Origin: Gammaproteobacteria bacterium
Lineage (GTDB): Bacteria; Pseudomonadota; Gammaproteobacteria; Pseudomonadales; Azotimanducaceae
NCBI GenBank assembly: GCA_002694945.1
Contig: NZNP01000029.1
Coordinates: 9,303-16,389, forward strand
DNA length: 7,087 nt
Direction of reading: 5' to 3'
The notes beneath the pieces were generated by a model. The model worked only from the letters and a program-made list of their open reading frames with translations. It did not search any database and was not told the origin of the DNA. The position numbers and the translations under genes are program-made. Below, in pieces: positions 1-5,908 of this stretch; position 1 is the first letter of the stretch, and the number at the start of each line of letters is the position of its first letter.

Positions 1-282
1 GGCAGACAGTAGTAAGCAAGTTACTTCAACACATCTGAGAATTCGGATAATTCAGGATACGGCTCTTAAAACCTGATTTTAACGTCCTACATTCTTGACG
101 AGCTACTCAAAACAACTACATACAGTGTAACTCTGACTTTTGTGAAATGGGCTAATCTCATCCGAAGTTGAACCAACCGTTAAAAGAAGAGCAATAGGGC
201 TCCTTTTCTGTAACTATGTTCTCAGAAGGGAACCTCAATAGGGAGCTTTAAGATGGAGCTCTGCTCTCGGGATTTCTATCCA
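1..282. other. Left-end intergenic region, no gene supported
   Basis: This stretch holds no coding region I can support. On the plus strand, one frame is open from the window edge to a TGA at 74-76 (about 24 codons). It could be the tail of a gene entering from the left, but the peptide has no recognisable features. The minus-strand frames are closed, or lack a start codon that would lead off the left edge. The only structures are an AT-only hairpin (TTAAAA/TTTTAA, 66-82), a terminator-like hairpin at 182-207, and a 5-bp dyad GAGCT/AGCTC at 243-261 with no U-rich tail. Confidence 0.5.
182..207 (-). terminator. Possible rho-independent terminator after the S9 peptidase gene
   Basis: On the minus strand, a GAGC/GCTC stem with the loop CCTATT is followed directly by the U-rich tail TTCTTTTA, about 75 nt past the peptidase stop codon. 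An outer AAAAG/CTTTT pairing extends the stem across a two-base bulge, so the element could act in both directions. The GC stem is short, so this is a weak call from visible complementarity only. Confidence 0.3.
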
Positions 283-2193
283 TCATAAATTTTTTGCAAG
301 GAATTCATCGACCTTACGATACAGCTCCAGCCGATTATCCTCCTTTCGAAAACCATGACCCTCATTACCCTTAACGAACCATTCAAAGGGTTTTTTAGCC
401 TTCTTCAACTCTCTCCGAAGCCGGTCGGCATGTTTCATTACCACTCTGGGGTCTTGCCTACCGTGAACGATCATAAGCGGATCATCTATCTTATCTACAT
501 GGGCAAGTGGCGATATCGCATCCATCCACTCCTTGTTTTCAGGATCACCGATTTGGATTTTCATGACCTCTCGCAAGGGCTCCCAGTGCTTTGGCATGGA
601 ACTAAAAAGAAGAGCCACGTCTGTTACCCCAACGTAGTTGATACCACACCGATAAAGTTCGGGCGTAAAGGTAAGTCCTGCCATGGTAGCGTAACCTCCA
701 TAACTACCGCCATAAATACAAATACGCTCGGGGTCCGCAATTCCTTCATCGATCAGATATTTAACGGCATCACTGATATCGTTCTGCATGTCTTTGCCCC
801 ATTGGCCATATCCCGCCTGCTGGAATTTTCTGCCATAGCCACCAGAACCGCGAAAGTTTACCTGCACAACAGCATAACCTCGATTAGCAAAAAACTGATG
901 CTCTGCGTTGTATCCCCAGAAATCACGCACACCAAATGGACCGCCATGGGGATTTACAATTAGCGGTACCGCCTCGTCCAACTTTCGATCTTTCGGCAAG
1001 GTCAGATAGCCAGGGATTTCTAAACCATCTCGTGCCGTAAAGGAAATGGGTTCCATTCGAGACATTTGCTCGGGATCGATCCATTGACGAGGCGCCAGCA
1101 AAAAACGGGCGGCACCAGTTTCACGGTCATAAAGATAATAACTACCGGGGTCACGATCGCTACTAACCAACAAGACATTTAGTTTTTCATCATCTGTGGT
1201 ACTAACTATGTCCACTGTCATACCAGGAAAAGCTGCCTGCAGGCTTTCATAGATTTCAGCTTCAGTCTTATCAAAGAAATGCCATTGGGGATAATCATCA
1301 AAATAGGTCACTCCTAACAGTTTGCGCTGAGCACGCGACATAATCAGACCAAAAACATCGACCTTGTCATGCTCGAACAACATATCCCCAAGTTCATTTG
1401 TCTCAGGGTTGAACCTGTAAATGGCACTTCGATCACGGCCGATGTTGGACGCTACATACATCATCTTATTGTCGAAATCGAAAGCCAGGGGAGTAATCCC
1501 CTCGTCAAGATAGCCACCTTCCCAAAGAGCACGAAACTCTGCATCTTCCTTTGACCTATAGAGTAGTTTTGCGTCAAGTCCTTTGACCACCATGGCAACC
1601 CTAGGCACTCCCTGATGGTCAACAAGCCAACCGTTGACGTCATTGATTTTTTCAGTGAGGGGCACTGTTTGTCCGTTATGCACGTTTAACTTGTAAAGAC
1701 CGAAATAAGCGACTTTCCGCTTGTTCCACTGAACAATAATATGGTCGGGATCGTCAGGCAGAAGCGACACGATAGTCGCAAATTTTAGTCCGTCACGCTT
1801 AAACTCGGGCTCGATCAGTGGCTTAAACTTTGGTTTTTTAGTGGTCCTGTTGACCGAATAAAGACCGAAATCTTCCCGACCATCATCATCCATGGTAAAA
1901 ACTATGACATCGTCACTAACCCAGCTGTAACCCAGGATGTCTTGGTCAGAAATTCCAGTGAGCTGTTTTGGATTCTTCAGGCCGTCTGTTTCCATCACCA
2001 CTAAATTCCGATGCCCATGAATAGGCGCGAGAGTCGCCATATATTTTCCGCTAGGAGATAGCTGAAGTGCCGAGTACTCTGAATTTCGGAAAAAATCTTC
2101 TACAGGTATTTCATCAGCCATTACCACGGCCGCCATTATTAGCTGACCAGTAAATAGACATATCATCAGAGCTCTGAGCATCTTTACTTTCAC
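283..2193 (-). CDS. Exported S9 family (prolyl oligopeptidase-type) serine peptidase
   Basis: A 636-residue secreted serine peptidase or acylaminoacyl-peptidase-like enzyme, probably cutting short peptides in the periplasm or outside the cell. Residues 1-26 look like a Sec signal peptide: K2, K4 and R7, then a hydrophobic core, then a V-M-A cleavage site before D27. Residues of about 35-370 are rich in beta-strand repeats (such as SPSGKYMA at 46-53) and fit the S9 beta-propeller. Residues of about 380-636 form the alpha/beta-hydrolase domain, with an oxyanion-region HGGP (416-419), nucleophile S497 in GGSYGG, D581 in HGRQD, and H613 in EGHGF. The triad is complete and the length is normal for S9. 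The start is uncertain: 2193 is a GTG with no clear Shine-Dalgarno sequence, and an in-frame ATG lies at 2181 (M5). The GTG gives a more basic signal-peptide n-region. The gene lies 182 nt after the small membrane-protein gene, so it may have its own promoter. The family call is secure; the substrate is unknown. Confidence 0.93.
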   Translation of the reverse strand: MKVKMLRALMICLFTGQLIMAAVVMADEIPVEDFFRNSEYSALQLSPSGKYMATLAPIHGHRNLVVMETDGLKNPKQLTGISDQDILGYSWVSDDVIVFTMDDDGREDFGLYSVNRTTKKPKFKPLIEPEFKRDGLKFATIVSLLPDDPDHIIVQWNKRKVAYFGLYKLNVHNGQTVPLTEKINDVNGWLVDHQGVPRVAMVVKGLDAKLLYRSKEDAEFRALWEGGYLDEGITPLAFDFDNKMMYVASNIGRDRSAIYRFNPETNELGDMLFEHDKVDVFGLIMSRAQRKLLGVTYFDDYPQWHFFDKTEAEIYESLQAAFPGMTVDIVSTTDDEKLNVLLVSSDRDPGSYYLYDRETGAARFLLAPRQWIDPEQMSRMEPISFTARDGLEIPGYLTLPKDRKLDEAVPLIVNPHGGPFGVRDFWGYNAEHQFFANRGYAVVQVNFRGSGGYGRKFQQAGYGQWGKDMQNDISDAVKYLIDEGIADPERICIYGGSYGGYATMAGLTFTPELYRCGINYVGVTDVALLFSSMPKHWEPLREVMKIQIGDPENKEWMDAISPLAHVDKIDDPLMIVHGRQDPRVVMKHADRLRRELKKAKKPFEWFVKGNEGHGFRKEDNRLELYRKVDEFLAKNL

Positions 2194-2375
2194 TAAAACA
2201 AGGAGGGGCCAATTCTAGGCCTTCAAGATACCGATTCAAAGCGAAAACCAACGAACGCCATATGTATCTATCTTAAAAATATGCGAGGGATGTGGTTTGT
2301 TTTCTGATTTCAGAGCCTGCTGCCCCACAGAAGACTAGCAACAGAGTCAGCTATTTGAGTAGCATCCTACCTATC

Positions 2376-2567
2376 TCAGGTGAACGTAACGTAAAGCATG
2401 ATTTGAAAAATAATTAACGATGTAGCCCAAAGACGAATGTCGCGCCAGGCTGCACTGTCCGGAGCTTCTTTATATATCAATCCCTTAGGAATCGACCATA
2501 CCAAAGCGGCCAAAAATATGAATCCAACGATACTAACAAAGTTCGCCCAAGACGCAGGTAATTCCAT
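2376..2567 (-). CDS. Small two-helix membrane protein coupled to the symporter
   Basis: A 63-residue protein of unknown family. It has two predicted membrane helices, at about residues 8-27 and 46-62. A polar loop between them (about 28-45) carries K28, K33, R42 and R45, which by the positive-inside rule suggests a cytoplasmic loop with both ends outside. I chose the ATG at 2567 because it overlaps the symporter stop as TAATG, sharing one A, which is a classic translational-coupling arrangement. The frame also extends upstream to a TTG at 2594, but that would add nine charged residues (VAEKEDH) buried in the symporter's 3' end. The purine-rich AGAAAGAAGA in the symporter tail could serve as ribosome-binding site. 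Tight coupling suggests a subunit, chaperone or regulator of the transporter; this is inference only. The known two-gene symporters with a small DUF4212 protein have a small hydrophobic partner, but I cannot show that this protein belongs to that family. Confidence 0.75.
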   Translation of the reverse strand: MELPASWANFVSIVGFIFLAALVWSIPKGLIYKEAPDSAAWRDIRLWATSLIIFQIMLYVTFT

Positions 2568-4033
2568 TACGTGATCTTCTTTCTCTGCCACCAAGGTATG
2601 TATGTGAGCTTCTCAAAATTAATGTCAACATCATGCGTTGTAAAGCCGCTGACTATCCAAAGCGCTACCAGAGAATAAACGAAGCTGCTGAATGCTACAT
2701 AAAGCATATTCATATCCAGCACTAACAATAGTATTGCCACTATTACCCCAGAAATCAGTGTCCAGAGACCTCCGGCGGCCGTTGCGCGTCGTGTAAACGC
2801 ACCCAATAATAAAAGTGCCAGCATGGGACCTTGAAAAAGCGACAACAAGGTTTGAATGAACTGATAGATCCCACCCATCGTCGAAATGATCGGTGCAGTG
2901 CCCATAGCGAGCAGTAGCAACGCCACCGTGAGGTAACGGCCGATCAAAAGATCTTTTTTAGGATCAGCATTTCTGATCAGGACGTGTCTGATATCCCGCG
3001 TAATCAGAAGAGAGGTTGAATTTACACTTGAATCAATAGTCGACTGTAGGGCGGCAATAATAGCAATGAACATAAGACCTGATATCCCTGGAGGTAAGAC
3101 CTCCTTTATCACCCAAGCCATTGCCTGATCCGGATACTCGATTTCCGCGAGCATGACCAACGCCAACAACCCAGGAAATACAATTAACAACGGAACACAA
3201 GTTTTCGCTAACGCTGCCAACATCATACCTGCGCTCGCATCCCATTGACTGCGTGCTCCAAGGGTACGCTGCAAAATAGCTTGGCCTGCACACCAATATG
3301 CCGGTGAAAGAACTATACCTAATCCTAGAATGACGCCAGGCCACGGAAAAGTTTCATGATCTGCCGGTAAATACGCATGGAGATGCTCCGGATTTTCTTT
3401 CTTTAAGGCTTCCGCAAAACTCTCTAGGCCGCCAGCTCCAGATAGGCCCAACCCAACGATGACTATACCTCCGACAAACATAACCACTACCTGGAGTGAG
3501 TCAGTGAAAGCTACCGCGGCCAAACCGCCCACGACCGAATAAGCGCCAACAATCGTGCCCGTAACAAATATACCCAACCATGTCGGCCAACCCAGGTATG
3601 TTTGTAAAGTAATAGCGATAGCCCAAAGCGCCACAGCGATTGCAAAGACTGAGACTATACTGGTTATCGTCGCAGCCGTGACTCTTACCGCTTGACTGTA
3701 GCGCATTCCTAGGTATTCGGGGATCGAATACACTCCTGCCTTCCAGTAAAGAGGAATGAACACTAAGGAGGCAATGATCATCGCTGGTATAGCACCAATC
3801 CACTCGAAATTGGCCTGTGCTATACCAACCTTATATGCATTGCCAGAAGCGCCAATATAACTATCGGCTCCGATATTAGTTCCGATAATTGAGAGGCCGA
3901 CGACCCAGAAAGCGAGGCTTCGACCTGCCAAAAAGAAATCACGATCTGTTTTTACTCGGCCACTGAGCCTCACACCGACATAGATAATAATCGCTAGATA
4001 CGCGACCACCATCAATAAATCTAATGGATGCAA
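2567..4033 (-). CDS. Sodium:solute symporter, SSS family (SGLT-like)
   Basis: A 488-residue inner-membrane Na+-coupled solute importer of the SSS/SLC5 family. About 13 hydrophobic helices are visible, at roughly 3-21, 42-60, 78-97, 120-143, 152-173, 179-200, 231-250, 268-297, 315-333, 364-384, 388-412, 421-440 and 443-462. Family hallmarks are the helix-2 block NIGADSYIG (53-61), FEW at 76-78, the GGLAAVAFTDSLQ segment (169-181), the YWCAGQAILQR block (246-256), and LQSTIDSSVNSTS (329-341). In the last block, S331 and T332 match the Na2-site serine/threonine pair of SGLT proteins. Residues that contact sugar in vSGLT are not all kept (glycine and alanine in the CAGQA segment), so the substrate is unlikely to be galactose and could be another small solute. 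The start is TTG at 4033, supported by the good Shine-Dalgarno AGAGGGGA just upstream and by a normal family N terminus. It is followed with a 1-base overlap by the small membrane protein. Confidence 0.93.
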   Translation of the reverse strand: MHPLDLLMVVAYLAIIIYVGVRLSGRVKTDRDFFLAGRSLAFWVVGLSIIGTNIGADSYIGASGNAYKVGIAQANFEWIGAIPAMIIASLVFIPLYWKAGVYSIPEYLGMRYSQAVRVTAATITSIVSVFAIAVALWAIAITLQTYLGWPTWLGIFVTGTIVGAYSVVGGLAAVAFTDSLQVVVMFVGGIVIVGLGLSGAGGLESFAEALKKENPEHLHAYLPADHETFPWPGVILGLGIVLSPAYWCAGQAILQRTLGARSQWDASAGMMLAALAKTCVPLLIVFPGLLALVMLAEIEYPDQAMAWVIKEVLPPGISGLMFIAIIAALQSTIDSSVNSTSLLITRDIRHVLIRNADPKKDLLIGRYLTVALLLLAMGTAPIISTMGGIYQFIQTLLSLFQGPMLALLLLGAFTRRATAAGGLWTLISGVIVAILLLVLDMNMLYVAFSSFVYSLVALWIVSGFTTHDVDINFEKLTYIPWWQRKKIT

Positions 4034-4036
4034 AAT

Positions 4037-4044
4037 TCCCCTCT
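4037..4044 (-). promoter_or_regulatory. Shine-Dalgarno of the symporter, supports the TTG start
   Basis: On the minus strand AGAGGGGA lies 3 nt before the TTG at 4033, with the GAGG core about 6 nt away. No ATG in the frame has comparable support, and the protein beginning MHPLDLL lines up with the usual start of the first SSS helix. This decides for the TTG. Confidence 0.6.
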
Positions 4045-4122
4045 TTGAGTCTGCGAGCCAGTCTGAAGCTGCTCTTTCTAGACACGGGAACGAGAGGAGG
4101 CGTTACCGCTCCAAACCTCGCA

Positions 4123-4163
4123 AGAGGATGATGCCCATCAAAAAAAGTGCTGTATCATCCTCT
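4123..4163. repeat. Perfect 10-bp inverted repeat upstream of the symporter operon
   Basis: AGAGGATGAT (4123-4132) is exactly inverted as ATCATCCTCT (4154-4163) around a 21-nt spacer. Two more inner pairs (a G-U and a C-G) are possible. The spacer contains a run of seven A on the plus strand (seven T on the coding strand). The element lies about 90 bp before the symporter start and about 110 bp after the gdhA stop. It has no U-tract after the stem, so it does not look like a standard terminator. It may be a paired operator, an mRNA leader hairpin, or a 3' stabilising structure of the gdhA message. Confidence 0.55.
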
Positions 4164-4168
4164 GAACA

Positions 4169-4186
4169 AAACCAGTTGTATGGTTT
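4169..4186 (-). terminator. Weak terminator-like hairpin after gdhA
   Basis: AAACCA and TGGTTT form a 6-bp stem with a 6-nt loop. On the minus strand it is followed by TGTTC, giving the run TGGTTTTGTT. It lies about 90 nt after the gdhA stop. Half the stem is A-U and the tail is poor, so it is only a candidate for the end of the gdhA transcript. Two other small hairpins lie nearer the stop: GAAGC/GCTTC at 4259-4270 and AGCTCT/AGAGCT at 4193-4220. Neither has a U-rich tail. Confidence 0.2.
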
Positions 4187-4274
4187 CGGCGAAGCTCTCA
4201 ATAACGGTCGATCAAGAGCTGCTTTAACTAACAAACCACTAGTTAGAGACTCGCGCGGGAAGCCTGCTTCGATC

Positions 4275-5636
4275 TTAGGTGTGACCGTAGGACAGCATGG
4301 CTTCTGCTACCTTGATAAATCCGGCAATATTTGCTCCTGCCAGATAATCAACTCGGTCATCTTGCTGACCATACTGGACGCAACTATCATGGATGCCCTT
4401 CATGATTCCCTTCAAACGTTGATCTAATTCTTCCTCATCCCAAGCAATGCGCGCGCTATTTTGACTCATTTCTAGACCAGATACTGCAACACCACCCGCA
4501 TTCGCCGCCTTACTGGGCGCGTAGAGAATGCCTGCGTTTTGGAAGACTCCTATACCCGTTAAATCAGTCGGCATGTTGGCACCTTCGGCAATACCCATGC
4601 ATCCGTTGTCTACTAAGGTTTTAGCTTCATCGCCATTAATCTCATTTTGGGTTGCACATGGCAACGCAATGTCACACTTTACTCCCCAAGGTCTTCCTTC
4701 ATGGAATGTAGCTGACTTATATTTATCCGCATACTCGCTTATTCTTCCGCGGCGTACATTTTTCAGGTCCAAAACAAAATCTAGCTTTTCTTGGTCTATC
4801 CCGTCTGGGTCATGGATAAAACCTGATGAGTCTGACAATGTAACAGCTTTGCCTCCCAAATCGTTTACTTTTTGAACAGCGTAGCTTGCGACGTTACCGG
4901 AGCCTGAGACAACAACCGTTTTGTCCTTAAATCCATCGCTTACGTGCTCTAACATGTTCTGCATGAAGTAGACCGTTCCATAGCCGGTCGCTTCTGTCCT
5001 AATTTTGCTTCCACCAAAGGCCATGCCTTTACCAGTTAGGACACCTACGAAGCGATTTTCTATTCGTTTGTACTGCCCAAACAAAAACCCGATTTCCCTT
5101 GCTCCGACTCCAATATCACCAGCAGGAATATCGGTATCTTCGCCAATATGTCGATAAAGTTCAGTCATGAAAGACTGGCAAAAACGCATAACCTCATTGT
5201 CCGACTTCCCTTTCGGATTGAAATCAGACCCACCTTTTCCTCCTCCCATCGGCAGACCTGTAAGGCTGTTCTTAAAAGTCTGTTCAAACCCAAGAAATTT
5301 TAAAACGCTAAGATTTACGGACGGATGGAACCGGAGGCCGCCCTTGTAGGGGCCAATGGAGCTGTTGAACTGAACCCTGTAGCCGCGTTGGTTACGAATA
5401 TTGCCTTCATCATCTGTCCAAGGAACACGAAACATAACCACACGATCAGGTTCCGCCATACGCTCAAGTATCTGCATTTCATGATAAATCGGCTTATCGG
5501 CAATGTAGGGGAATATACTTTCCGCGACTTCAGATACCGCCTGAATGAATTCAGGTTCGTTCTGGTTGCGTTTTTCAACCCCGTTCAAAAAACGCTGAAG
5601 ATACTTATCTGTTGCGCCCGTGATATTTTTGCTCAT
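4275..5636 (-). CDS. gdhA: NADP-specific glutamate dehydrogenase
   Basis: A cytoplasmic, normally hexameric enzyme that interconverts 2-oxoglutarate, ammonium and NADPH with L-glutamate and NADP+. In bacteria of this kind it mainly assimilates ammonium. At 453 residues it is close to Escherichia coli GdhA (447) and matches it over long stretches, including IGPYKGG, FHPSVNLS, LPMGGGKGGSDF and PAGDIGVG. The expected active-site residues are all present: K98, K122 and K134 (GGGK), catalytic D174 and S386. Their spacing equals K89/K113/K125/D165/S380 of the clostridial enzyme up to D174. The Rossmann domain shows GSGNVA (245-250) and SDSSG (268-272), the serine-containing form expected for NADP preference. 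The late motif LPCATQNE (325-332) is intact. The start is an ATG at 5636 with GAGAGG 8 nt upstream. The gene is divergent from the reductase gene, and 241 bp separate its stop from the next co-directional gene. No truncation or missing residue is seen. Confidence 0.97.
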   Translation of the reverse strand: MSKNITGATDKYLQRFLNGVEKRNQNEPEFIQAVSEVAESIFPYIADKPIYHEMQILERMAEPDRVVMFRVPWTDDEGNIRNQRGYRVQFNSSIGPYKGGLRFHPSVNLSVLKFLGFEQTFKNSLTGLPMGGGKGGSDFNPKGKSDNEVMRFCQSFMTELYRHIGEDTDIPAGDIGVGAREIGFLFGQYKRIENRFVGVLTGKGMAFGGSKIRTEATGYGTVYFMQNMLEHVSDGFKDKTVVVSGSGNVASYAVQKVNDLGGKAVTLSDSSGFIHDPDGIDQEKLDFVLDLKNVRRGRISEYADKYKSATFHEGRPWGVKCDIALPCATQNEINGDEAKTLVDNGCMGIAEGANMPTDLTGIGVFQNAGILYAPSKAANAGGVAVSGLEMSQNSARIAWDEEELDQRLKGIMKGIHDSCVQYGQQDDRVDYLAGANIAGFIKVAEAMLSYGHT

Positions 5637-5644
5637 TATTTTTA

Positions 5645-5650
5645 CCTCTC
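5645..5650 (-). promoter_or_regulatory. gdhA Shine-Dalgarno site
   Basis: GAGAGG on the minus strand lies 8 nt before the gdhA ATG at 5636. It has good spacing and supports that start over internal methionines. Confidence 0.65.
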
Positions 5651-5651
5651 A

Positions 5652-5673
5652 TAGGTTTACCTACACTGTACAG
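5652..5673. promoter_or_regulatory. Two adjacent palindromes in the gdhA leader, possible operator
   Basis: TAGGT-TT-ACCTA (5652-5663) is a 5+5 dyad with a two-base centre. CTGTACAG (5666-5673) is a perfect 8-bp palindrome two bases away. Both lie between the proposed gdhA transcription start and its Shine-Dalgarno site, where a repressor would block initiation. No known regulator is assigned; CTGTACAG is not a LexA box because the CTGT-N8-ACAG spacing is absent. Confidence 0.35.
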
Positions 5674-5675
5674 GT

Positions 5676-5705
5676 CTGATACGAATCTTCCAACAAAGTT
5701 TTCAA
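5676..5705 (-). promoter_or_regulatory. Putative sigma-70 promoter of gdhA
   Basis: On the minus strand TTGAAA (5705-5700; five of six matches to the -35 consensus) is followed after 18 bp by TATCAG (5681-5676; four of six matches to the -10). The predicted start would be near 5668, giving a leader of about 30 nt. This is motif reading only. Confidence 0.35.
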
Positions 5706-5800
5706 ATACGTTCAGGCCTAGGGGCAAAACATTTGTATTCTGTTGACCTAATCCAGTGCATTGATTTCAGTTCTAACGTAAATGCTCAGGTGCATAAATG

Positions 5801-5806
5801 TATAAT
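5801..5806 (+). promoter_or_regulatory. Consensus -10 box for the plus-strand reductase
   Basis: A perfect TATAAT lies about 100 nt before the reductase ATG. No good -35 box sits 15-19 bp upstream (GTAAAT at 17 bp), so the promoter may need an activator. A TTGACC at 5743-5748 resembles a -35 box but is too far away. The predicted leader is about 95 nt. Confidence 0.4.
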
Positions 5807-5897
5807 AGATACTTCTGGCTTCCGCTAAAGAGCAAGAAAGAACTAAATATCCTGAAAGAGAAACCATGCTTCAATCTCACGGGCGATCTATAAATAA

Positions 5898-5903
5898 AGG
5901 GGA
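5898..5903 (+). promoter_or_regulatory. Shine-Dalgarno of the reductase gene
   Basis: AGGGGA lies 5 nt before the ATG at 5909 and supports this start. The translated protein reaches the Rossmann motif at residue 15, a usual distance for the family. Confidence 0.6.
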
Positions 5904-5908
5904 ACCTA

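Noticed and set aside
95..126. Plus-strand promoter with TTGACG at 95-100
   Set aside because: The -35 match is good, but no acceptable -10 lies 16-18 bp downstream and no plus-strand gene follows.
243..261. GAGCT/AGCTC dyad just after the peptidase stop as a terminator
   Set aside because: The stem is 5 bp with a 9-nt loop and no U-rich tail in the direction of transcription.
355..963. A 202-codon plus-strand open frame inside the peptidase gene
   Set aside because: It lies opposite the conserved catalytic domain of a clear S9 peptidase and its translation has no recognisable domain. It is a shadow frame.
2201..2206. AGGAGG on the plus strand, a perfect Shine-Dalgarno sequence
   Set aside because: No start codon follows at a usable distance and no plus-strand frame opens here. 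It is the complement of sequence before the minus-strand peptidase.
2568..2594. TTG-initiated extension of the small membrane protein to 72 residues
   Set aside because: The extra nine residues overlap the symporter end and are charged, and the ATG at 2567 forms a TAATG coupling junction, which is a better start.
4128..4427. A 99-codon plus-strand frame spanning the gap and the gdhA 3' end
   Set aside because: Over half overlaps the conserved end of gdhA in antisense, there is no Shine-Dalgarno site, and the protein is low-complexity at the start. It is probably chance.
5666..5673. CTGTACAG as a LexA (SOS) box
   Set aside because: The gammaproteobacterial LexA box needs CTGT-N8-ACAG. The two halves are fused here without the spacer.
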